The notes beneath the pieces were generated by a model. That model had not been told where the DNA came from, did not search any database, and saw nothing but the letters and a program-made list of their open reading frames with translations. Of a stretch of DNA of 50,890 nucleotides, positions 1 through 7,540 are shown piece after piece. Numbering within the stretch: position 1 is the stretch's first letter; every line of letters begins with the position of its first letter. This stretch comes from a virus: positions 1-50,890 of the IMG/VR virus record IMGVR_UViG_3300032278_004284; one strand, written 5' to 3'. Both the position numbers and the translations under genes were made by a program.

Positions 1-1008
1 ATGGCAAAGAAACGTGAAGCAAGACCGTGGTACCGGCCGTCTCGTAGCTGCTGGTACATCACTCTGGACGGCAAGCAGCACAAGCTTGGTGACTGCTCTG
101 AATCTGAGGCTTGGGTCCGAGCTGACACTCTGAAGAGGCAGCTCAAGCAAGAAGCATCGGCGAAGGCCGTGTCTTCCGATTCCCTCGCCGCCATCATCGA
201 TGCGTTCCTGGAATGGACGGAAAAACACCGTGCCCCGGATACGTACGAGTGGTATCGCTACCGCCTGCAGCGGTTCATCGACCGCTACCCTGATCTGAAT
301 GCACTGGACGTTCGTCCGCACCACGTGCAAACGTGGGTCGATTCGTACGAGCTGTCGAAGACTTCGCGGCGGAACTACCTCCGCAGCGTGAAGCGGTGCA
401 TGGCGTGGGCGGCGAAGCAAGGCTACATCGAGACCAGCCCGCTCCGACATCTGGAGGTTCCGTCTGCGGACCACAAGGAGGTTGTGATTTCTCAGGCTGA
501 GTTCGACGAGTTGCTGACGCATTTCAGGAACCAAGACTTCAAGGATTTGTTGAGGCTGACTTGGGAGACGGGATGCCGTCCGCAGGAATCGTTGCGGGTT
601 GAAGCGAGGCACGTTGACCTCGATAACTCCCGCTGGGTGTTTCCGGTGTCCGAAGGCAAAACCGGACTTCGTATCGTGTATCTGACCGAGGAGGCACTTC
701 TCATCACCAAGCGGTTGATGCTGAAGTACCCGAAGGGCAAGTTGTTTCGAAATCGGAACGGCAAAGCCTGGACGACCGATGCGGTCAACTGCCGCTTCTA
801 TTACGTGCAACAGAAAACCGGAAAGCGTTACTCGCTGTACGCTCTCCGGCATTCCTGGGCGACGCACGCATTGCGGAAGGGATTGGACCCGCTGACGGTG
901 GCGATCCTGATGGGCCACAAAGACCCGTCGATGCTCAGCCGTGTGTACCAGCACCTCTCGCTCAGTCCCGAGCACATGCTCGAACAGGCGAAGAAGGCAG
1001 CCGGTTAG
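1..1008 (+). CDS. int: Tyrosine-family site-specific integrase
   Basis: A 335-residue tyrosine recombinase that would integrate and excise the element. The N-terminal part (about 8-30) looks like an arm-DNA-binding domain. A core-binding SAM-like domain follows (about 60-150). The catalytic domain shows Arg193 (GCRPQE), Lys220, Arg283-His284 (YALRH), His306 (GHKD) and the nucleophile Tyr316 (SRVYQ). The usual box II histidine is Tyr280, a variation seen in some integrases. The window begins exactly at this ATG, so the promoter and any attachment site upstream are not visible. Its stop overlaps the stop of the convergent excisionase-like gene. Confidence 0.95.
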   Translation: MAKKREARPWYRPSRSCWYITLDGKQHKLGDCSESEAWVRADTLKRQLKQEASAKAVSSDSLAAIIDAFLEWTEKHRAPDTYEWYRYRLQRFIDRYPDLNALDVRPHHVQTWVDSYELSKTSRRNYLRSVKRCMAWAAKQGYIETSPLRHLEVPSADHKEVVISQAEFDELLTHFRNQDFKDLLRLTWETGCRPQESLRVEARHVDLDNSRWVFPVSEGKTGLRIVYLTEEALLITKRLMLKYPKGKLFRNRNGKAWTTDAVNCRFYYVQQKTGKRYSLYALRHSWATHALRKGLDPLTVAILMGHKDPSMLSRVYQHLSLSPEHMLEQAKKAAG

Positions 1009-1241
1009 ACATTGATGTGTTTCAGGCGAGGTCGAGGCTTCTTCTTCGGAGGCGCCCCGGCCTGCTTCTCTTGGCGGCACAGTTCGAGGTAGTCGTCGAC
1101 ATCTTCCGGTCTGAACCGCAACGTCCCGCGACCGGTACCAATACGGACCACGGCGATTTTGCCCGAGTCCGCAATCTGATAGACGAGCGACTCGGAGCAA
1201 TTCAACCGCTCAGCCAGTTCTTTCACTGTGAGCAGATTCAT
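1005..1241 (-). CDS. Excisionase-like helix-turn-helix protein
   Basis: A 78-residue protein with a MerR/excisionase-type winged helix. The N-terminus (LTVKELAERLNCSES) is the recognition helix region, followed by RIGTGRGTLRFRPEDVDDYL, typical of HTH_17 proteins used as recombination directionality factors. The tail is rich in Lys and Pro. The ATG has a good ribosome site (GAAGGAG). The gene is tail to tail with the integrase, overlapping by four bases. Position and fold suggest an excisionase or a small repressor; the sequence does not separate the two. Confidence 0.75.
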   Translation of the reverse strand: MNLLTVKELAERLNCSESLVYQIADSGKIAVVRIGTGRGTLRFRPEDVDDYLELCRQEKQAGAPPKKKPRPRLKHINV

Positions 1242-1244
1242 TCA

Positions 1245-1418
1245 TTACTCCTTCGAGGTGGACTCCATAGGTTTGGAATGGTCACGCTTCAAGATTTGCT
1301 GGGCGTGCTCCCAGCACACCACTCCCTGAAACGTCTTGTCTTTGAGCTTGAGTTCCAATGTGTCCTTCTTCCCGCAGATGAAACACGGGCGATCGGTGAC
1401 AGCGACGGTACCTTGCAT
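1245..1418 (-). CDS. Small zinc-ribbon-like protein, 57 aa
   Basis: Reading from an ATG with a GGAG ribosome site gives 57 residues beginning MQGTVAVTDRPCFICGKK. A CxxC pair (residues 12-15) and a later Cys-Trp-Glu-His (CWEH) could bind one zinc ion. The gene is coupled on both sides: its ATG overlaps the TAA of the primase-polymerase gene (TAATG), and its end carries the ribosome site of the excisionase-like gene. Function unknown. Placement suggests co-expression with early genes. Confidence 0.7.
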   Translation of the reverse strand: MQGTVAVTDRPCFICGKKDTLELKLKDKTFQGVVCWEHAQQILKRDHSKPMESTSKE

Positions 1419-2236
1419 TACGAGGCTCCTTTCAGCCGTTGGGCTTCTTCGAGTTTGCGATAGAGATCGCGACGTTCAGACGGAATGCTGATGTCCCACG
1501 GTGGGTCACAGCGGTCGTTCCATTCGAGTAACAGCGGCCACGCAGCATCGATGCTGAGGCCGAATTTCTGGATGAGGCAACTGGCGGCGTAAAGTGCTTT
1601 GTTGTGTCCGCCGGCTCCCTGTACGGCCGGTTCCACACGCTGCAGGTATCCACGGGCACGGTGCACCATGTCTCCTTCGGTGGAGAAGCTGGATCGAGCT
1701 GATTCACGGACGCCGTTCGATTCCTCTTCAATCCAGCTCAGGTCGAACTCGGGCACATCGATGAGTTCCCAATCCGGGTACACCCACTCATAGTGCGTAC
1801 CCGAGGGATGAAGACTCGGCGGGGCCATCGCACACGAAAGCTCGGCGCGGATGTCTCGCATCAGTCCGGCAATCCGGACTCTGGACCGGACGACATCGCC
1901 TTCCTTAAGCCGGTACCAGAAGTGCACGCCATTGGCTGACTTCACCATTGCCGCAGTTCGCGGCATTGTGCGGTACCAGTGTTCCGCCTCTTCACGAGTA
2001 TCGGTGTCAACGGCAACCATGCGGCTGATTTGTCCCATTACGGCTGCGATGTTGTATTGCACTGCTCTCTCAATTCCGAACCATCGGCGGATTTCGCCAA
2101 GTGTCGGCCTACGGTGGAAATAGTTGCTCAGCGGAAAATCTCGCGGAGGCATCTTTTCTCCGTAGACGATCGGAACGCACGAGACACCCTTCTCATGCAG
2201 ACTTAGTGCATCGTGAAAGTTTGGTCCTTTGGTCAT
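1418..2236 (-). CDS. Minimal primase-polymerase (Prim-Pol) domain protein
   Basis: 272 residues matching the bifunctional DNA primase/polymerase N-terminal fold used by phages and plasmids for replication initiation. The acidic metal-binding motif is VAVDTDT (Asp77, Asp79). It is followed by GVHFWYR with His105 and a region with APPSLHPSGTHYEW, all typical of the family. No helicase domain is fused and none was recognised elsewhere in the window, so it is a short form. The start ATG is only seven bases after a TTGGAT -10 box, with TTGCGC 17 bases further up, so the mRNA is probably leaderless. A strong terminator lies just upstream. Confidence 0.8.
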   Translation of the reverse strand: MTKGPNFHDALSLHEKGVSCVPIVYGEKMPPRDFPLSNYFHRRPTLGEIRRWFGIERAVQYNIAAVMGQISRMVAVDTDTREEAEHWYRTMPRTAAMVKSANGVHFWYRLKEGDVVRSRVRIAGLMRDIRAELSCAMAPPSLHPSGTHYEWVYPDWELIDVPEFDLSWIEEESNGVRESARSSFSTEGDMVHRARGYLQRVEPAVQGAGGHNKALYAASCLIQKFGLSIDAAWPLLLEWNDRCDPPWDISIPSERRDLYRKLEEAQRLKGAS

Positions 2237-2243
2237 GGCTCAT

Positions 2244-2272
2244 ATCCAACACCAAAACGGTGATTTGCGCAA
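2244..2272 (-). promoter_or_regulatory. Promoter of the TTGCGC family before the primase-polymerase gene
   Basis: On the minus strand: TTGCGC, 17 bases, TTGGAT, then seven bases to the ATG. The -35 box overlaps the T-run of the upstream terminator. The same -35 box recurs at many other gene starts in this window. Confidence 0.6.
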
Positions 2273-2309
2273 AAATGTCTCCGACAAGCATCAGGGTGCT
2301 TGCCGAAGA
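2271..2309 (-). terminator. Rho-independent terminator
   Basis: On the minus strand a 13-bp stem (TCTTCGGCAAGCA with TGCTTGTCGGAGA, two G-U pairs) closes a six-base loop and is followed by CATTTTT. It ends transcription of the 56-residue gene just before the next promoter. Confidence 0.85.
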
Positions 2310-2317
2310 ATCTCCCC

Positions 2318-2488
2318 TCATGCTCCGAATAACAGCATCTTCCAAAAGGACGGAAGCTGTTCACTCTCCACCTTCCTGATAGCCAGGCCGGGTTGCTCCT
2401 TGATTAACCGATGGGCAATCTGGCGAGCGGCACCGGCAGAGCTGGCTTCTACGTTCAGGCAGTAGTTGAGTCGGACTCTGTAGTTCAT
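2318..2488 (-). CDS. Small protein of unknown function, 56 aa
   Basis: From ATG at 2488 the minus strand encodes 56 residues, beginning MNYRVRLNYCLNVEASSAG and ending KMLLFGA. It is not recognised. The first half reads as a beta strand plus an amphipathic helix. The gene sits between a structured leader and a strong terminator, forming its own short unit. No convincing ribosome site is present; the bases before ATG are cccccaaaagct. Confidence 0.55.
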   Translation of the reverse strand: MNYRVRLNYCLNVEASSAGAARQIAHRLIKEQPGLAIRKVESEQLPSFWKMLLFGA

Positions 2489-2507
2489 AGCTTTTGGGGG
2501 TATATCT

Positions 2508-2625
2508 CCCGGTTAAACGGCACCGGGGTGAGCCGTGCCCCAGGGGGGCAATCAAAGCCTCTGCCTTTCAGCAGAGAACCGTGTCCCTGACCACGGTATT
2601 TCCATAGGAGTGTCGGGGGACCGGG
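2508..2625 (-). ncRNA. Multibranched structured leader (candidate cis-regulatory RNA)
   Basis: On the minus strand an outer helix (CCCGGT with ACCGGG) encloses four hairpins in series: ACCGTG/CACGGT, CTCTGC/GCAGAG, a small GC-rich stem, and GGCAC/GTGCC. It lies between the replication-relaxation gene and the 56-residue gene, ending about 20 bases before its ATG. It could be a leader regulating that gene or a separate small RNA. No known riboswitch class was recognised. Confidence 0.4.
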
Positions 2626-2639
2626 TGTTGGAAAACGAC

Positions 2640-3272
2640 CTACCCGTTGTCCAACAGTTGCCGAGGATCAAGCGTCTTTCCCTCGGCGTCGTGCCAACAC
2701 TCATCTGTGAGCAGAGCAAACAGTGCCCGCTCTCGTATTTGCTTCGCGAACGCCTTCAGGCGTTTGAGGCGTTCCGGGTGATTTGTCACCCAGAGCACGT
2801 AGCCTTCGATGTCCTCATACACCTGCATTCGCTTTTCCAGCGACAGTCTGTCTTTTCGCGTGAGTTCAACTTCCACGTAGATCGTGATGGGATAAACGAT
2901 GACCGCATCCGGGCGAATCTCGTTGCGGACCCATTTCTCCAGTTCGCGGCCTCGCTGATACCAATCGAGAGGCCAGTCCAGGAGGAACTCCGTGGTAAGA
3001 ACTTCGTGTTCAAGGTTGTCCGCCTTCACGCGATGCACGCCGACGACATCAACCGGTCGTCCGGACTTGTTCATTTGGACTTGTCCGAGCGGTTTGATTT
3101 TTCCCCGTTGCCGGAGTTTTTGTGTGCGTCGGCGAGCGCTTTCGTAGCTGCTGAACCCGCACTTTTCTTTGATTTGCGAGATTGTCCCTGCGCCTTTGCC
3201 GAGGAACGAGAGTTGGAGTGCGTCCCGTTGACGCCAATCGACGGTTTGAAGAACAGTTGAGGATTCTGACAT
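2640..3272 (-). CDS. Replication-relaxation family protein (winged helix plus nuclease-like fold)
   Basis: About 210 residues from ATG (MSESSTVLQ). The N-terminal 70 residues form a winged helix (DALQLSFLGKGAGTISQIKE). The C-terminal part has RPDAVIVYP and YVEVELTRKD, followed by WVTNHPERLKRL, the pattern of the Replic_Relax family. Members often sit beside a type IV coupling ATPase in mobile elements, as here. The first 200 bases overlap the 3' end of that ATPase gene in another frame, an unusually long overlap. An in-frame GTG at 3335 is a possible earlier start. Confidence 0.65.
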   Translation of the reverse strand: MSESSTVLQTVDWRQRDALQLSFLGKGAGTISQIKEKCGFSSYESARRRTQKLRQRGKIKPLGQVQMNKSGRPVDVVGVHRVKADNLEHEVLTTEFLLDWPLDWYQRGRELEKWVRNEIRPDAVIVYPITIYVEVELTRKDRLSLEKRMQVYEDIEGYVLWVTNHPERLKRLKAFAKQIRERALFALLTDECWHDAEGKTLDPRQLLDNG

Positions 3273-5071
3273 TCGATGAACTTTCTGATGTCTGAACGCG
3301 GAGGCGGCAGGTGCGTGATTTGGACCGGAACGCACGGAAGGTTGTGGTACTGCAAGAGCACCTGACCGATGCCAAGCCGGCGGAGAATCCGCTGCATCAT
3401 TGCGTACTGTTCCTGCACGGAGTACAGCAGGCCGGCGGCATACAACTCTTCGCGATAACGAGGCTGTTGCACGAACTTCTCGGAGGCACCGGCGGTGACT
3501 CCGTTGGAGACACCGTGTTGCTCCTGCACGCCATTCGCCACTGACCGATTGTCCGTGAGGACAAGGGATTCGCCCTCTGACGTGCCCGTGTTATGCCCAT
3601 GCGATCCACCGCGGGCACGAGAATTTCCTTTCGTCGAGGTATGGGTCTTTGTGCTGGACTTACCCTTCCCTTTGGATTCCGACTCCGAATCGCTCGTCAA
3701 ACTGGAGTAAAGGCCGCCACCTGGATTGAAGACGGCGCCTCGGCCGGAGTTTTCGGTTTCCGATTCAGAATTACTGCTGCCAGCGGAATCAGACGACGAA
3801 TCCGTATCGTTCCATGTGTCCGTAAAAGCCCACCCTCGCGATTTGGTCTTCTGCGTGCCGTCGGCACGCGACTGACCAACCTGATCGGTTTTCGTCAGAC
3901 CTCGGGAGTTGTTGCTTCCGGCTGTCCGGCTGAATGTCCGCTCAACCAGGCGAATCCAATCAAACCCGTCGGGACGGTCCATCGGCCGGTACTGCTGAGT
4001 GAAGTCGAGAATGCCCGTCGCAAAGAGCTTGGAGAAGTGCTCCAGTTCCTGGTCACCTTTCTGATTAAAGCTGATCACGAGATCCGGCATCGTCATGACC
4101 TTGCCCGTGATGTCGACCTGCTTGTTCTTCAGGCTGGTCAAGTCCTGAATGGCCAGAATCAGCCGCAGCTTCCGTTTTCTGGCTCTGGCATAGGCGTCAC
4201 CGATGTCTTCGCCCAGAACTTTGTCGGCTTCGTCAATGACGAGGTAGTACGGACTCTGGACCCGATATGATGCCAGCATCGCCATTCGGATCATCAGTGA
4301 AGCAATGGCGTCAGCCTGTTCGTCCGACAGAATGTCTGTACTCTGTAGATTGGCCAGGATGACAAGTTTTCGCCCAATAGTAGATTTCCAGTCGATGGCC
4401 CTGCGATTCGGGTCGAATAGCTCGCTGATCAACGAAGCCTTGAAGAAGCTCCTGAGAATGTTGCCCGAGCTCTCGGTGTGCTGCTCTTTCTGCGTCAGAG
4501 ACATGAGCATGAGACTTGTAAAGTCTTGCCTGACTCGTGGCGGCAGATTGTGTTTCCGATTTTCGAACATCCGCCTCCATGCACCTTTGGGGCTGGCATC
4601 CAACACGTCTTCCGCACGATGGAGGCCCAGATATCGACCTCTCTTGTCTTTCGCGCCGCAGAGGTAGATTGCATTTTCCAACCATCGAGACCGCCTCATT
4701 TGGTCTTTGAAGTTATCAATGTTCTTGCTTCGGCCGATGGCGCGGGCGATCTCCTCCACCCGTGCAGGCATCTGCTCCGGAGTGATGTGTTGGAAAGGGT
4801 CCAGGCCGAAGGCGATCTCTTCTGGTTTGAAGTAAACCACTCGATCCGTCTTCCCAAGGTCTTGAAGGTACGCCAAGGTATCATCAGCGGTCTTTCCATC
4901 CCTGTCGGGCATAAATAGCCCCTCACCCCATCTCGCGAACTGCAGTGACATCACTTCGAGTAGAGATGACTTTCCATAGCCGGTCGGACCGCAAATCAAT
5001 GTCTGACGCTCATACCCTCCTTCAAGGAGGCTAACCGGCCGGTTTCCACAATTACCGATTACCGTTCTCAT
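3071..5071 (-). CDS. VirD4/TraG-like coupling ATPase
   Basis: About 666 residues from the ATG that has a GGAGG site at proper spacing. An in-frame TTG five codons earlier (5086) is less likely. Walker A is GPTGYGKSS (residues 28-36) and Walker B is YYLVIDEADK (about 275-284). A later region (IQDLTSLKNK, then PDLVISFNQK) matches the motor domain of conjugative coupling proteins and related FtsK/HerA ATPases. The N-terminal membrane segment of classical VirD4 is missing, but a two-helix membrane protein is encoded directly upstream. The middle-to-end region (about 400-510) is Ser/Gly/Asn-rich, and the last 45 residues are Lys/Ser/Ala-rich and overlap the next gene. A DNA-pumping role is inferred; the substrate is unknown. 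Confidence 0.75.
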   Translation of the reverse strand: MRTVIGNCGNRPVSLLEGGYERQTLICGPTGYGKSSLLEVMSLQFARWGEGLFMPDRDGKTADDTLAYLQDLGKTDRVVYFKPEEIAFGLDPFQHITPEQMPARVEEIARAIGRSKNIDNFKDQMRRSRWLENAIYLCGAKDKRGRYLGLHRAEDVLDASPKGAWRRMFENRKHNLPPRVRQDFTSLMLMSLTQKEQHTESSGNILRSFFKASLISELFDPNRRAIDWKSTIGRKLVILANLQSTDILSDEQADAIASLMIRMAMLASYRVQSPYYLVIDEADKVLGEDIGDAYARARKRKLRLILAIQDLTSLKNKQVDITGKVMTMPDLVISFNQKGDQELEHFSKLFATGILDFTQQYRPMDRPDGFDWIRLVERTFSRTAGSNNSRGLTKTDQVGQSRADGTQKTKSRGWAFTDTWNDTDSSSDSAGSSNSESETENSGRGAVFNPGGGLYSSLTSDSESESKGKGKSSTKTHTSTKGNSRARGGSHGHNTGTSEGESLVLTDNRSVANGVQEQHGVSNGVTAGASEKFVQQPRYREELYAAGLLYSVQEQYAMMQRILRRLGIGQVLLQYHNLPCVPVQITHLPPPRSDIRKFIECQNPQLFFKPSIGVNGTHSNSRSSAKAQGQSRKSKKSAGSAATKALADAHKNSGNGEKSNRSDKSK

Positions 5072-5426
5072 TGATTGGTCCTCCAAGAGAAATTTCCAAG
5101 TCTTCGACTGACTGATTGCGAGCTGAAGTTGGTTCGTTAGCGGAGTCTCGGTGATGCGCTGCCTGCGGTTCAGGCCGTGCGTTGTTCAGCAGTGCCTGCT
5201 TGAAATCTTGGAGTTCGCGAATCGCGTCTTCGTGATCAGCAAGCGGTTCAGCCAGGAGTCCGCCAAGCATAAGGATGGCCGAGAGGATTTCCGCCGCGAT
5301 ATGACAGGTGATCCATATTTGTGATCGACCGTCGATAACATCGATGACGACCAAAGCGAACGAACTGCACATCATCAGCATCCCGCAGTAATAGGCTCCG
5401 CGACAAAGAAGCTTCTTCATGTTCAT
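5052..5426 (-). CDS. Small membrane protein upstream of the coupling ATPase
   Basis: 124 residues starting MNMKKLLCRG after a good AAGGAG site. Two predicted membrane helices lie at about 10-28 and 36-57 with a short loop between them. A charged, disordered C-terminal tail of about 65 residues follows. The gene overlaps the ATPase gene by about 20 bases, so the two are translationally coupled. It may supply the membrane anchor that the ATPase lacks. This is inferred from context only. Confidence 0.65.
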   Translation of the reverse strand: MNMKKLLCRGAYYCGMLMMCSSFALVVIDVIDGRSQIWITCHIAAEILSAILMLGGLLAEPLADHEDAIRELQDFKQALLNNARPEPQAAHHRDSANEPTSARNQSVEDLEISLGGPINENGNR

Positions 5427-5875
5427 TGCATCTCTCCTTCTGCGCGTACGTTGAGCGCAAATGGGGTACAGGGGATTTCCGCAGCTGACTTCGCTGCGGG
5501 CCACGAGAGGATTGGCGTTGGCTCCTAATAGCTGACTATTAGTTTTTCTTTGCCAATGCCTATGGTTTTATCTTGTAGGAGATTTGCTCAGACTTTGCAC
5601 ACACCTGGCTCATGGTGGCTCCGTAAGCCATTTTTCTGAAAGCACTTACGTGCAATTTGCAATCTTCGGAAGCCAAAATGTCGCCTTTGGAAACGAGGTG
5701 CAGTGCCTCATGAATCGCCCGCAAACATCGAGCAGACAATGATTTAGAGAGTCTGATGCTCTTTTGAGGGGTCCGCCGAAAGGGCCGTTTCCCCAGGGTT
5801 TGGCCTGCTTGAAGTCCTTCAGGTCGAACTGAGCAGGGAAGCCCAAAAAGCAGACTTCGAATTGTCTATACAAAT
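5427..5875. other. Intergenic region with palindromes, no convincing gene
   Basis: About 450 bases. It holds a perfect palindrome at 5525-5542, a GCACTTACGTGC near-palindrome at 5642-5653 and a TTGTCTATACAA site near 5859-5870. A minus-strand reading frame at 5646-5873 has no ribosome site, a TTG start and no recognisable motif, so it is not called. Promoters for the membrane protein/ATPase operon are expected here. Confidence 0.4.
5525..5548 (+). other. Perfect palindrome followed by a T-run (operator or terminator)
   Basis: CTAATAG-CTGA-CTATTAG, then TTTTT on the plus strand. It is nested inside a wider ATTGGC...GCCAAT repeat. No plus-strand gene precedes it, so an operator for the leftward operon starting at 5426 is as likely as a terminator. 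Confidence 0.4.
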
Positions 5876-5900
5876 GACCCTCTGCGTCGTGCAGAGGGTC
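5876..5900 (-). terminator. Terminator after the 83-aa gene
   Basis: A ten-bp perfect stem (GACCCTCTGC with GCAGAGGGTC) and five-base loop directly follow the stop at 5907. On the minus strand it continues with ATTTGTATAG, a short U-rich tail. Confidence 0.65.
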
Positions 5901-5906
5901 AGTGGC

Positions 5907-6158
5907 TCACTTCTTCGAGCGAACGTTGATGATGTACTGGAATGCTTCGTGCATACCGTGGGCAACAGTCAGCAGATCGGATGGCCTGAAACCTGACGCA
6001 GTCTTCCACTCGTCGCCATCTTTGTAGCGACGTTGAATGGAGACCGAGTGGGTCAGAAAGGTTTGCCCTTTCTTCTCCTGCTCGTTCTCCCAGACCGCAA
6101 TCTCGATTTGCGAACCCTGACCAGCTGGGTACGTAAAGCTCTCTACGGGTCGTGACAT
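5907..6158 (-). CDS. Small protein of unknown function, 83 aa
   Basis: 83 residues from ATG with a GAAGGAGG ribosome site. The sequence (FTYPAGQGSQIEIAVWENEQ, then SIQRRYKDGDEW and a C-terminal helix FQYIINVRSKK) reads as a compact alpha/beta protein with several beta strands. The family was not recognised, though similar small proteins accompany DUF932 genes in phages and plasmids. It follows the DUF932 gene by 18 bases in the same operon and ends at a terminator. Confidence 0.7.
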   Translation of the reverse strand: MSRPVESFTYPAGQGSQIEIAVWENEQEKKGQTFLTHSVSIQRRYKDGDEWKTASGFRPSDLLTVAHGMHEAFQYIINVRSKK

Positions 6159-6176
6159 AGCACACCTCCTTCGGGT

Positions 6177-7199
6177 TTAGACGAGGGCGAGGAGCTTGGC
6201 AGCGCTCTCGTCAGTTTCTGTGCGTTCACCGGCGTTTACCGATTCCCGCGAAATCTGCGTGAGTGCATCCACCACGCTCCAGACCGTGAAAGCCCCTTTT
6301 TGGCCGGCAAGTTCCAGAGCCTTCTTTGCCAGACCGCGAGTGATACCTTGCCGATTGAGCACCTTGAGGCATTCCTCGGCGTCATCACCCAACTTCTCGC
6401 GCATGGCCGTGGATACGACCTTCGCGAATCCGTCCTTACGTGCATCGCGTTTCTCCACCAGTCGTTCGATGATCTCCCGAATTTGCGACAGTCCTTCCGA
6501 GACGCGGGCGGTATGTTTCCGCCGCCACTCGATGACTTCCACCGCATCCCAGACGATGTGGTTCTGGCACACGGCCTGAAACCAAAAGGTCTGGACGCCG
6601 AGAGAGCGTCTTCCGACTTCGGAGTTCCATACGAAGAAACCGGGGGCGAAGGCTTCACCGTTGATTTCCGTCCATCCGTTCGGGTCGATCAGGAACACGA
6701 ACATGTCCTGTTCACCGGCGTAGAGGCCGGTCGCTCCGTTGAATCCTTTCTGCGGTGGTTCGAAGTCCACTGCGAATTCGCGGAGCATGTGAACGAGGTC
6801 AGCGTTCCAGAGTCGCGTATATTGCGTACCGTGGAGGGAGCGGACGGTATCGCCGGTGGTCAGAATCTGGACCGGCTTATTGCCTGAAGGCATTGTCTCG
6901 CGGAACACCTGCGTAGCGGTTTCCGACGACAGACGGTTCACCGTGTCCTTCGCAACTTTTGCCATGCGGCAAAGCTGAGAGAAGGACCAGTCGTTCATCA
7001 AGAACGCACCATCGGTGCCGGCAGCCAACCGAATGGATCTATCGGCCGCCTGCATCCCGATCGTATCGGGCGAATGCCACCGGTCAGTCGAATCTTCGCG
7101 CTGCTGGTGACAATGCTCCCAGAGAGATCGGAGTGTCTCGAACCGTTCGTCAGGGTTGCGTCTGAACAGTTCCTTCGAGGCTCGTGTGAGGTCAGTCAT
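6177..7199 (-). CDS. DUF932 / phage-plasmid-like protein
   Basis: 340 residues from ATG with a GGGAGG site. It matches the DUF932 (phage/plasmid-like protein) pattern: an N-terminal region on activity of early phase, then the signature near WNADLVHMLREF, FVFLIDPNG and GFFVWNSEVGRRSLGVQTFWFQAVCQNHIVWD, and a helical C-terminus. The biochemical role of the family is not established; it is common on plasmids and phages. The gene follows an unusually structured 330-base leader that contains a promoter, a terminator and nested inverted repeats. Confidence 0.75.
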   Translation of the reverse strand: MTDLTRASKELFRRNPDERFETLRSLWEHCHQQREDSTDRWHSPDTIGMQAADRSIRLAAGTDGAFLMNDWSFSQLCRMAKVAKDTVNRLSSETATQVFRETMPSGNKPVQILTTGDTVRSLHGTQYTRLWNADLVHMLREFAVDFEPPQKGFNGATGLYAGEQDMFVFLIDPNGWTEINGEAFAPGFFVWNSEVGRRSLGVQTFWFQAVCQNHIVWDAVEVIEWRRKHTARVSEGLSQIREIIERLVEKRDARKDGFAKVVSTAMREKLGDDAEECLKVLNRQGITRGLAKKALELAGQKGAFTVWSVVDALTQISRESVNAGERTETDESAAKLLALV

Positions 7200-7250
7200 T
7201 TCATCCTCCCGTTTAGAGAACCAGTGATTAAGAAAGAGCCACTGGTCAGG

Positions 7251-7279
7251 AGAATGCCTGAGAACGTCGGGCGGCGCAA
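7251..7279 (-). promoter_or_regulatory. Promoter of the TTGCGC family before the DUF932 gene
   Basis: Minus strand: TTGCGC, 17 bases, CATTCT. It lies downstream of the terminator in the leader. The resulting mRNA would start with a hairpin (ACCAGTG/CACTGGT) before the GGGAGG site and ATG. Confidence 0.5.
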
Positions 7280-7540
7280 TAAGGTTGAGCCGAGGCTCCC
7301 TGTAATAAAAAAGCCCCCTCCGCTCAGGGAGCCATTGGCGTTCGGCTCAACCGATTTGCGTTGTGGGGGCCTGCTGCAAGCCGGGCTTTCACCGGGACAC
7401 CTCTTGCTCTGTGCGTCCGTAACGGATTGCCGGGGGGCCACCGAGCCGACCCCGGTAGAGCCTTTACGACCGGACTCGGTGATAAGATCACACGCGTGGG
7501 TGGCTGACCTCGCGGGGCCACAAACAGCATCGTTATGGTA
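7262..7540 (-). ncRNA. Structured leader with alternative terminator and long inverted repeat
   Basis: A TGC-TACCAT extended -10 element near 7535 on the minus strand would start an RNA with hairpins GTGGC/GCCAC, GTGAT/ATCAC and CCGAG..CCGGT/ACCGG..CTCGG. It then reaches GGCTCCC pairing with GGGGGC followed by TTTTTT, a terminator. The same GGCTCCCTG can instead pair with CAGGGAGCC beyond the T-run, inside an 11-bp outer helix (GGTTGAGCCGA with TCGGCTCAACC). The two folds exclude each other, as in attenuators. No known class was recognised. Confidence 0.45.

Noticed and set aside
5646-5873. 75-codon minus-strand gene
   Set aside because: TTG start, no ribosome site, no recognisable motif, and it begins inside the tail of a terminator.
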